Shown here one piece after another: positions 14,720 to 20,386 of a stretch of DNA of 64,000 nt. Origin of the DNA: JANYGM01 sp043764015 (GTDB lineage: Bacteria > Bacteroidota > Bacteroidia > Cytophagales > Thermonemataceae); NCBI GenBank assembly GCA_043764015.1, contig JAYUKY010000059.1, positions 1 through 64,000 of the forward strand. Direction: 5' to 3'. The position numbers were made by a program, and so were the translations under genes. Each line of letters begins with the position of its first letter. The first letter of the stretch is position 1. The notes under the pieces were generated by a model that made no database searches, was not told the origin of the DNA, and was given only the letters and a program-made list of their open reading frames with translations.

Positions 14720-14755
14720 AAACGTGGTAAGTTTTACAAATCTTATCACGTTTTT
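14719..14755 (+). terminator. Terminator of the toxin-antitoxin pair
   Basis: AAAACGTGGTAAG pairs with CTTATCACGTTTTT around an AT-rich loop and ends in a T run. The identical hairpin is found again at 16796-16834 behind the decayed copy of the locus, which shows that the terminator was duplicated with it. Confidence 0.8.
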
Positions 14756-14765
14756 ACTTTTTATT

Positions 14766-14791
14766 GAAGTTGGATGGAAACACCTGACTTT
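14766..14791. repeat. GAAGTTGGATG/CACCTGACTTT hairpin
   Basis: An imperfect copy of the TCAGGTG hairpins at 13302-13396, placed immediately before the promoter of the first YqaE-like gene. The sequence after it (TATGAAAAAAAATAGTAAAT) is the same as that after the hairpin at 15603. Confidence 0.65.
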
Positions 14792-14821
14792 ACAAAAATA
14801 TGAAAAAAAATAGTAAATATT

Positions 14822-14852
14822 TTTGTTAATATTATTAGTTTTATTATATTTG
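14822..14852 (+). promoter_or_regulatory. Promoter of YqaE-like gene A
   Basis: TTTG at 14822-14825, 19 bases, then TATATTTG at 14845-14852. The leader that follows (AAAAAAGAGGACGCTGAAAA... up to the ATG at 14931) is almost base-for-base identical to the leader of gene B. Confidence 0.8.
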
Positions 14853-14930
14853 CGCAGTAGTAAATATAAAAAAGAGGACGCTGAAAATCTTTAAAAGAGT
14901 AGGTAATAAACTTAAGTAAAACCCGTAACT

Positions 14931-15422
14931 ATGAAAAAAATTGTTTTCATACTATCTTTTGTGTTGGTAGCAACAATTGGCTTAATGTCAGTATCTAGCA
15001 CCAGTCCGTCTCCTTTGAATAAAGCAGACAACATTTCTCTAGTGAACAGAGACGTTCAGACATTCTTGAGTGAAAACCCCAACCTTAGCGTTGAAGATAT
15101 CCTAACACTTACACCTAAAAAGTACAAGGTACTTACAGGCAAAAAATTAGGTTTGAAAAAAACAATAATGTTGAAAGTTGTTCAAAAGCAAATCAAAAAG
15201 GCAATGAGTAATCCTACTCAAAAGAAAGGGATGAGTAAAGGCATTTATGTACTTTTGACAATCGGCGGACTTTTTGTATTTGGGCTTCCCGTAATTGCAG
15301 TAGGTCTAGCTACTGATTTTAATGGAGACGACTGGTGGAAATGCTTGCTTTGGTCATTTTTATGCATACTACCAGGCGTCATTTACGCTTTGGTTAAAAT
15401 GAAAAATTATAGCTTCTCATAA
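14931..15422 (+). CDS. YqaE/Pmp3-like membrane protein, copy A
   Basis: A 163-residue protein with a signal peptide or signal anchor (MKKIVFILSFVLVATIGLMS), a basic helical linker ('LTPKKYKVLTGKKLGLKK' at about 60-77) and a C-terminal pair of membrane helices around residues 100-158. The end ('LPVIAVGLATDFNGDDWWK' and 'LCILPGVIYALVKMKNYSF') matches the YqaE/Pmp3 pattern of a Pro-containing first helix and PGIIYA in the second. Pmp3 proteins are small membrane proteins linked to ion homeostasis and salt stress. Bacteroidota have long versions with an N-terminal leader such as this. A second copy lies at 15,777. Confidence 0.65.
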   Translation: MKKIVFILSFVLVATIGLMSVSSTSPSPLNKADNISLVNRDVQTFLSENPNLSVEDILTLTPKKYKVLTGKKLGLKKTIMLKVVQKQIKKAMSNPTQKKGMSKGIYVLLTIGGLFVFGLPVIAVGLATDFNGDDWWKCLLWSFLCILPGVIYALVKMKNYSFS

Positions 15423-15494
15423 GCTCTAATCACATTGTATCTAATAAAGTCAGGGTAGATATTTACCCTGACCTTATATATTTTAGACATTTCT

Positions 15495-15602
15495 ATGAAA
15501 AGAAATTTTTTACAAAATGTGGCTTAATGCTTTATTGCTAATTCCCATTATTTTTTTGGTTGCTTTCTACCACATTCTTTGATGAAGATACAGAAATTGC
15601 TT
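15495..15602 (+). pseudogene. Truncated DUF2752 gene
   Basis: From the ATG at 15495 the DNA is closely similar to the first 36 or so codons of the intact DUF2752 gene at 16326 (for example TTTTTTACAAAATGTGGCTTAATGC against TTTTTTACAAGATTTGGCTTATTGC in shorter pieces). A frameshift in the first codons and an in-frame TAA have appeared, and similarity ends abruptly near 15600 at GAAATTGC, before the Cys-rich core. The hairpin at 15603 begins right at the breakpoint. Confidence 0.75.
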
Positions 15603-15633
15603 GTATTGTTAAATGAGAAACACCTAACAATAC
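15603..15633. repeat. GTATTGTTAAATG/CACCTAACAATAC hairpin
   Basis: An imperfect relative of the TCAGGTG hairpins, with new outer arms (GTATTGTT/AACAATAC). It marks the junction between the truncated DUF2752 gene and the second copy of the YqaE promoter block. Confidence 0.6.
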
Positions 15634-15663
15634 AAAAGACTATGAAAAAAAATAGTAAATATT

Positions 15664-15694
15664 TTTGTTAATATTATTAGTTTTATTATATTTG
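15664..15694 (+). promoter_or_regulatory. Promoter of YqaE-like gene B
   Basis: TTTG at 15664-15667, 19 bases, TATATTTG at 15687-15694, the same as the promoter of gene A. The downstream leader 15712-15776 is nearly identical to 14868-14930, more conserved than the coding sequences, which suggests either a recent duplication or a constrained leader. Confidence 0.8.
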
Positions 15695-15776
15695 CCTAAC
15701 GGTACAATAAATAAAAAAGAGGACGCTGAAAATCTTTAAAAGAGTAGGTAATAAACTTAAGTAAAACCCAGTAACT

Positions 15777-16253
15777 ATGAAAAAAGTTGTTTTCATGCTA
15801 TCTTTTGTGTTAGTAGCAACAATTGGCTTAATGTCAGTGTCTAGCACAAGTCCGTCTCCTTTGAACAAAGTAGGCAACCCTTCTCTAATAAACAGAGATG
15901 CTCAGTCTTTTTTTAGCGAAAACCCCAACCTTAGTGTTGAAGATTTCCTAACGCTTACGCCTAAAAAGTACAAAGAACTTACAGGCAAAAAGTTGGGCTT
16001 GAAAAAAACAATAATGTTGAAAGTTGCTCAAAAGCAAGTGAAAAAAGCAATGCTTAATCCTAGCAAAAAAAATGCAATAAGTAAACTTGTTTATGTCCTT
16101 CTTGCAATATTTATTACGCCGTTCCTTGCAGTAGGTTTGGCTACTAATTGGGAAGGTAGTGATTGGTGGAAAGCTTTACTTTGGACACTTCTTTGTGGAC
16201 TCCCAGGCATCATTTATGCTTTGGTTAAAATGAAAAATTATAGCTTCTCCTAA
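15777..16253 (+). CDS. YqaE/Pmp3-like membrane protein, copy B
   Basis: A 158-residue paralogue of the protein at 14,931. The first 100 residues are nearly the same (MKKVVFMLSFVLVATIG..., 'LTPKKYKELTGKKLGLKK'). The hydrophobic segment at 100-125 has diverged ('KLVYVLLAIFITPFLAVGLA'), losing five residues, while the terminal 'LPGIIYALVKMKNYSF' is retained. Both copies end in 'MKNYSFS'. The downstream DNA, including a short inverted repeat (GTCAGGGTA/TACTCTGAC), is also shared with copy A. Copy B is followed by an intact DUF2752 gene, copy A by a truncated one. Confidence 0.65.
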   Translation: MKKVVFMLSFVLVATIGLMSVSSTSPSPLNKVGNPSLINRDAQSFFSENPNLSVEDFLTLTPKKYKELTGKKLGLKKTIMLKVAQKQVKKAMLNPSKKNAISKLVYVLLAIFITPFLAVGLATNWEGSDWWKALLWTLLCGLPGIIYALVKMKNYSFS

Positions 16254-16325
16254 GCTTTAGTCACATTGTATCTCATAAAGTCAGGGTATATATTTACTCT
16301 GACTTTATCTATTTTAGACATTTTT

Positions 16326-16655
16326 ATGACAAAAAAAGAAATTTTTTACAAGATTTGGCTTATTGCCTTATTGCTAACTCCCATAATTCTTTGGTTGCTT
16401 CCTGCGACATTTTTTGATGAAGGCACAGAAATTTGCCCTTCTAGAGTATTTTTGGATACAGACTGTTTAGGTTGTGGTATTACTAGAGCCGTGATGCATT
16501 TACATCATTTTGATGTAATGGAGGCTTTTTATTATAATGCTGGTATTATTTGGGTATATCCCTTTTTAGTTTATTCGTGGTTCACTTGGACTAAATATGC
16601 TTTAGAAGAGTTAAATTTATGGCATAAGCTTCCGTTAGTCAAAAATAAAGAATAA
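16326..16655 (+). CDS. DUF2752 family membrane protein
   Basis: A 109-residue protein from the ATG at 16326 (an upstream in-frame ATG at 16266 adds residues encoded by the duplicated intergenic region and is not preferred; the truncated copy also begins at the later ATG). It has a first transmembrane helix (about 8-28), then the DUF2752 core 'DTDCLGCGITRAVMHLHHFD' with the CxxC and the TRA motif, then one or two further membrane segments. Function is unknown; members are small integral membrane proteins often near TM2-type or stress-related membrane genes. The CxxC may bind metal or be redox active, which is inference. Confidence 0.85.
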   Translation: MTKKEIFYKIWLIALLLTPIILWLLPATFFDEGTEICPSRVFLDTDCLGCGITRAVMHLHHFDVMEAFYYNAGIIWVYPFLVYSWFTWTKYALEELNLWHKLPLVKNKE

Positions 16656-16685
16656 GCGTATTGTTAAAGCTAATTGAGAAGAAAT

Positions 16686-16834
16686 TTGTATCTTGGTGAA
16701 AATAAAAATAACAATTCAACATCAGGTATAGAATTATTAAATTAACGCACAAATAGGATAGAGAACTTACTGAATTGATGTACGGAAAAATAACTAAAAA
16801 CGTGGTAAGTTTTACAAATCTTATCACGTTTTGC
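16686..16834 (+). pseudogene. Decayed copy of the toxin-antitoxin locus, toxin deleted
   Basis: The sequence matches in order three separated parts of the locus at 14,036-14,755. These are the promoter-leader (TTGTATCTTGGTGAAAATAA), the last 20 or so codons of the antitoxin with several substitutions including an in-frame stop (GAATTATTAAATTAACGC..., ending TGATGTACGGAAAAATAA) and the terminator hairpin (GTGGTAAGTTTTACAAATC, 16801-16819). The antitoxin start and the entire PIN gene are missing. The deletion joins the antitoxin end to the terminator within a few bases. Confidence 0.8.
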
Positions 16835-16942
16835 TTTTAAAACTTACGTAGGGTATAAAAAACTACACTATTGATAATCAGCTATAAAAAATCAGTAACG
16901 TGGGGGTTTTATACCCCACGAACAGAAAACCATCAAAATACT

Positions 16943-17250
16943 ATGGAAAAAAACTTACAAACACTCAAAAATGGTGAAATAGTGGCTTTTGCGGGTGATA
17001 TTGGCTGGCTGATTGCTTGTGATACTCGCAACCAAAACGCCTGTGAAAACCTAAAAAAACATCTATTTAAGTATTCCTACTGATAAATCTAAAACGCCTC
17101 TTACTATTATTTTCAAAGATATAGGACTTCTCAATACTTCCAGGCTTCTGTAAAACCTATTCTGGAGCTACGACACTAAGAAAATGCAGCTAATCATTTC
17201 AAAAAAATAGCCCAAATAGATAACCGTTTTGCGGGTACTTTGTAAAAAAA
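16943..17250 (+). pseudogene. Relic of a YrdC/Sua5-type gene
   Basis: From 16943 an ORF gives 'LKNGEIVAFAGDIGWLIACD' followed by 'RNQNACENLKKH', resembling the start of YrdC-domain proteins ('L..GGIVAfPTDTvyGL.cda.n..A'), but the PTDT motif is lost (AGDI). The frame ends at 17083. In another frame directly after it, 'DKSKTPLTIIFKDIGLLN' resembles the next conserved segment, and further stops follow. The region to about 17250 therefore looks like a frameshifted, eroded copy. YrdC enzymes make threonylcarbamoyl-AMP for tRNA modification; a functional copy must lie elsewhere. Alternative: a short non-functional ORF with chance similarity. Confidence 0.45.
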
Positions 17251-17304
17251 TATCAGAAAATTGTTAAAAAAAGTCTAAAAAATTTTTAGTAACAAAAAAA
17301 TTAT

Positions 17305-17312
17305 TATATTTG
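17305..17312 (+). promoter_or_regulatory. Candidate -7 box for the LEA-like gene
   Basis: TATATTTG matches TAnnTTTG. The upstream -33 element is weak (TTTAG near 17285-17289). Transcription would start near 17319, giving a leader of about 70 bases before the ATG at 17389. Confidence 0.5.
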
Positions 17313-17388
17313 TGCAAGTTATAAAGTCTAGTACAGTACTCGTTATAAAAAATTATCATACATTTTCATCTAAAAATCTAAAACAATA

Positions 17389-17709
17389 ATGGAAGATTTG
17401 ATTAAAAAAATTGCTGCTTCTGCGGGAATCTCTGATGAGCAAGCTAAAAAAGCTGCTGAAACTGCAATGGCTTACGTGAAAGAACACGCTGACAAAGACG
17501 GTTTTATGGACAAAGTGGGTGATTTTGCAGATGGTGCAAAAGAAAAACTGGGTGACCTTGCAGAAGGCGCAAAAGAAAAATTTGAAGATTTACAAGAAGG
17601 TGCATCAGAGGCATTTGGCAAGCTAAAAGGCTTTGCTAGTGGTCTTTTTGGTGGTGATAAAGATGAGAAAAAAGTAGAAGAGCCAAAGAAAGAAGAAGAA
17701 AAGAAATAA
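17389..17709 (+). CDS. LEA-like amphipathic repeat protein
   Basis: A 106-residue soluble protein. Residues 1-33 form a small helical domain ('IKKIAASAGISDEQAKKAA'). Residues 40-85 are tandem 11-residue units of the type 'GDFADGAKEKL', 'GDLAEGAKEKF', 'EDLQEGASEAF', close to the A/K/E/G pattern of late-embryogenesis-abundant group 3 proteins and apolipoprotein-like helices. The tail is an extended Lys/Glu stretch. Such proteins are usually disordered and become amphipathic helices on drying or on membranes, protecting proteins or lipids. The stress role is inference from the repeat pattern. A promoter box and a terminator flank it, so it is a single-gene unit. Confidence 0.75.
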   Translation: MEDLIKKIAASAGISDEQAKKAAETAMAYVKEHADKDGFMDKVGDFADGAKEKLGDLAEGAKEKFEDLQEGASEAFGKLKGFASGLFGGDKDEKKVEEPKKEEEKK

Positions 17710-17733
17710 TTCTCTAAGTGTTTCTTTCAATTT

Positions 17734-17776
17734 AAATCCCTCAAATACTATCAAAATGATATTATTTGAGGGATTT
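17734..17776 (+). terminator. Terminator hairpin AAATCCCTCAAATA/TATTTGAGGGATTT
   Basis: A long stem closes around AAAA with a T-rich tail, 24 bases after the LEA-like gene. Its reverse complement is almost identical to the hairpin at 19491-19536 behind the next gene, so the two hairpins are copies of one element flanking the 477-residue gene. Confidence 0.8.
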
Positions 17777-18019
17777 AATTTTTTGTAAAAATGTATAAAA
17801 AATCATAAAAATTTTTTTATGAAGTTCATAATCTATATTTATATGTGTAAAAAGTAAGAAAAGTAGCTTTATTCTAGTCAGAAATGGCGGAATCACCGTA
17901 AAAAAACTTATTTCAGAGTTTTTGTGTTTTTAAAGAAAATTTATTTGTAGCTTTACGGTTATAACAAAGATTTTAATCAGATTTTTAATAGAGATAATTA
18001 AAACAATTTTCAAAAATAA

Positions 18020-19453
18020 ATGGAAACTATCACGCTTAAAGAAAACGCAAAACTTTTAGAAAAACAGCTCCAAAAAACAGGCAAATTTACGCTTAATGAC
18101 GCATCTGCCATCACAGGCGTATCTGTACACGAGGCACAAAAGGCACTAGAAGACCTTATGAGCAAGTACGTTTGTCATCTGAAAGTTACAGAAAATGGAG
18201 ATTTATTATATGATTTTGGTAGAAGTCCGCAAAGACGTGGCGACAAATCTTTTGGAGAAAGAGTAGAGGAAATACAAGATTTTCTTTGGAAAATGTTTAC
18301 TATTTTTTATAAAGCCTGGATTAGCGTGATGCTAGTCGTGTATTTTGTAGTTTTTGTTGTAATCTTGATTGCCGCAATAATTGCTATGTCTAGCTCAAAA
18401 GATGGTGATTCTGATAACAATGATAACGGTGGAGGCAATATGTTTGGTGGAATTTTTCATTTGTTTTTGTCTATTTTTCAATGGAATACTGTTTATTATG
18501 GGCAAACTTATTATGATACAGACGACAGAGGCTATAATTATAAACATTACAAAGAAAAAGAATCTCCTTTTGACAAGAAAGAAAAGAATTTTATGGCGGC
18601 AGTCTATGATTTTGTGTTTGGACCTCCCCGCATTATGCTAGAGGCACTAGAAAACCAAAAAGAAGTAGCGGCTTATGCTCGTAAAAATGCAGGAATAGTG
18701 GCTTTACCCGAGTTTAAGGCACTTGCAGGCTGGAACACAGAAGAGGCGCAAGCGTTTATGTCTGATTGTGTGGTGCGCTTTAATGGTTCTGCTGAAATCT
18801 CTGAAAATGGTTTGCTTTATGCTGATTTTAGAGATTTGACACGTAGCGTAAATGCCAATGATGATGGAAAAGTCGTTTGGTATTGGGACGAATACGAGCC
18901 AGAATTTGAATTTACAGGCAATACAACAGGCAAAAATGCCCTAATTATTGGTATGAATATTTTTAACTTAATATTTGCGAGCATATTTTTCATTGGAAAT
19001 TTTAATGAAAGTGCGTCACAAGATTATTGGTTGTGGGTATTTTTGGGTGTAATTCCGTTTGTATTCTCTTTGTCGTTTTTTGCTATTCCTGCTTTGCGTT
19101 ACTTTACGCTTTTGCCAAAAAGAAACCAAAGACACATCAATAACGTCAAAAAACGCCTTTTGAAAGTGATTTACAAAAATGCTGGAAATGGTGCGCTTTC
19201 CTCTGATGCGCTTGCCAATGAAGTCAATAGAACCGCAAAAGAGGAAAAATTAGATAAAGCCATTATTGATGATGTGATGAGCAAATATATTGTAGAATGG
19301 GACGGAGAGGCAGTTCCTACAAGCAACGGAAATGTGCTTTATAAGTTTGAAACACTCAAAAATCAGCTTTTAGAAGTGCAAGAACTCCGCACAAAAGCTC
19401 CTAAAAACAAAGATTTAGGCAATATTTATTATGATAGCAAAGAAGAAATTTAA
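18020..19453 (+). CDS. Membrane protein with three winged-helix-like modules
   Basis: A 477-residue protein I cannot assign to a named family. Three similar soluble modules are visible: residues about 15-67 ('TLNDASAITGVSVHEAQKAL', ending 'ENGDLLYDFG'), about 222-276 ('GIVALPEFKALAGWNTEEAQ', ending 'ENGLLYADFRDL') and about 388-450 ('GNGALSSDALANEVNRTAKE', ending 'SNGNVLYKFETL'). Each looks like a small winged-helix unit with a two-stranded wing carrying the conserved 'NG.(L/V)LY' turn. Membrane helices lie between them (about 95-122 and two at 310-365). The second region also has a Gly/Asn/Asp-rich linker. The layout suggests a membrane protein with cytosolic sensing or binding modules, not a DNA-binding regulator in the classic sense. 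Confidence 0.6.
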   Translation: METITLKENAKLLEKQLQKTGKFTLNDASAITGVSVHEAQKALEDLMSKYVCHLKVTENGDLLYDFGRSPQRRGDKSFGERVEEIQDFLWKMFTIFYKAWISVMLVVYFVVFVVILIAAIIAMSSSKDGDSDNNDNGGGNMFGGIFHLFLSIFQWNTVYYGQTYYDTDDRGYNYKHYKEKESPFDKKEKNFMAAVYDFVFGPPRIMLEALENQKEVAAYARKNAGIVALPEFKALAGWNTEEAQAFMSDCVVRFNGSAEISENGLLYADFRDLTRSVNANDDGKVVWYWDEYEPEFEFTGNTTGKNALIIGMNIFNLIFASIFFIGNFNESASQDYWLWVFLGVIPFVFSLSFFAIPALRYFTLLPKRNQRHINNVKKRLLKVIYKNAGNGALSSDALANEVNRTAKEEKLDKAIIDDVMSKYIVEWDGEAVPTSNGNVLYKFETLKNQLLEVQELRTKAPKNKDLGNIYYDSKEEI

Positions 19454-19490
19454 TTCTTATCAAGCTCCATAAATGGGGCTTTCAACAAGC

Positions 19491-19536
19491 AAAATTCCTC
19501 AAATAATATCATTTTGATAATATTTGAGGGATTTTT
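19491..19536 (+). terminator. Terminator hairpin, second copy
   Basis: AAAATTCCTCAAATAATATC pairs with GATAATATTTGAGGGATTTTT across ATTT (stated in two pieces: GATAATATTTG and AGGGATTTTT). It is the same element as 17734-17776 in the opposite orientation. Confidence 0.8.
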
Positions 19537-19539
19537 GGT

Positions 19540-19700
19540 TAAAATGGGTCTCCAATATCAATATCATTGTTTTTTTTCCAATGCTTGCATTTGCTTCAGC
19601 GTAATCCCTGTGAACTTAGCTATTCGCACAATAGACTTTTTTTAATTCTTCTCCTTTCACACGCACAAGATAACTAAACTGTTACTTTATTTTCTAATGT
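19540..19700 (-). pseudogene. Possible relic of a small gene (Rpn-like C terminus)
   Basis: The 345-base gap after the 477-residue gene contains, on the minus strand, a short frame ending at 19564 that reads 'VRIAKFTGITLKQMQALEKK', resembling the helix-turn-helix-like tail of Rpn/PD-(D/E)XK-type recombination proteins. Upstream frames are broken by stops ('MKETLENKVTV' then stop). Without more sequence this is only a suggestion of a decayed gene. Confidence 0.2.
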
Positions 19701-19744
19701 TTCTTTCATTACTTTTCATTGTGTGCAAAATTATTACAAAATAA

Positions 19745-19774
19745 TTGTAATTCAAATTTTTAAATCTATATTTG
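19745..19774 (+). promoter_or_regulatory. Promoter of the coiled-coil membrane protein gene
   Basis: TTG at 19745-19747, 19 bases, and TATATTTG at 19767-19774. Transcription would begin about 18 bases before the ATG at 19799. Confidence 0.65.
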
Positions 19775-19798
19775 TATCAATAAAAATACAAAAAGAAA

Positions 19799-20239
19799 AT
19801 GAAAAATATCCTTATAATAGTGTTAATGCTTATCTCACTTGGTGCTTATGCCCAAACGGATAGAGAGCTTTTGCTGGAACTTGTTAGACAACAAACGGAA
19901 ACAAACAAACAAATAGCGGAAACAAACAAACAGGTGGCTGTCATAGCTACAAAAGTAGATGGTTTAGATAAGCGTATTGATAGCTTAGAAAAAGCTGTTG
20001 ATAAGCGTTTTGACGATGTTAATAAACGTTTTGATATCTTGTTTTATATAATGCTTGCGCTTTTGGCAGGTATTTTTGGGCTGGTTGGTTTTGTTTTTTG
20101 GGACAGAAGAACTTTAATACGCCCTATTGAAGATGAAACAAAAAAAGAAATTGAGTTGCTTAAAGCAAGAGAAACTAAAACAGAGAATATTTTAAAGAAA
20201 ATCCTTGAGAAATTCCCTGATTTGGCTAATTTAGCATAA
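19799..20239 (+). CDS. Small coiled-coil membrane protein
   Basis: A 146-residue protein with a signal peptide (cleavage near 'GAYAQ'), then a heptad-rich coiled coil (residues about 22-78, with internal repeats 'QTETNKQIAETNKQVAV' and 'DKRIDSLEKAVDKRFDDV'), one transmembrane helix (about 81-100, 'ILFYIMLALLAGIFGLVGFV') and a charged cytoplasmic tail ('RRTLIRPIEDETKKEIELL'). The topology puts the coiled coil in the periplasm. Similar proteins are scattered in Cytophagales; no function is established. It may sense or scaffold through its coiled coil. It has its own promoter and a strong terminator. Confidence 0.75.
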   Translation: MKNILIIVLMLISLGAYAQTDRELLLELVRQQTETNKQIAETNKQVAVIATKVDGLDKRIDSLEKAVDKRFDDVNKRFDILFYIMLALLAGIFGLVGFVFWDRRTLIRPIEDETKKEIELLKARETKTENILKKILEKFPDLANLA

Positions 20240-20242
20240 AGT

Positions 20243-20272
20243 AAAGCCGTTCAAAATTGAACGGCTTTTTTT
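20243..20272 (+). terminator. Intrinsic terminator
   Basis: AAAGCCGTTCAA-AA-TTGAACGGCTTT followed by a T run, four bases after the preceding stop: a textbook intrinsic terminator. Confidence 0.9.
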
Positions 20273-20386
20273 CATTGTCGGTGTTTTAGCGCAGTGACAC
20301 CAAACAACGGCGGTTTTTTGATACTTTTGCAAAAAATGATGCTATAACTATTTGATTATAAAAGTATTATATTTCTTAACAACAAA

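Noticed and set aside
14931..16253. Considering the YqaE-like proteins as bacteriocins or holins
   Set aside because: The signal peptide plus two-helix end with the LPG(I/V)IYA motif fits YqaE/Pmp3 better; there is no immunity or export gene next to them.
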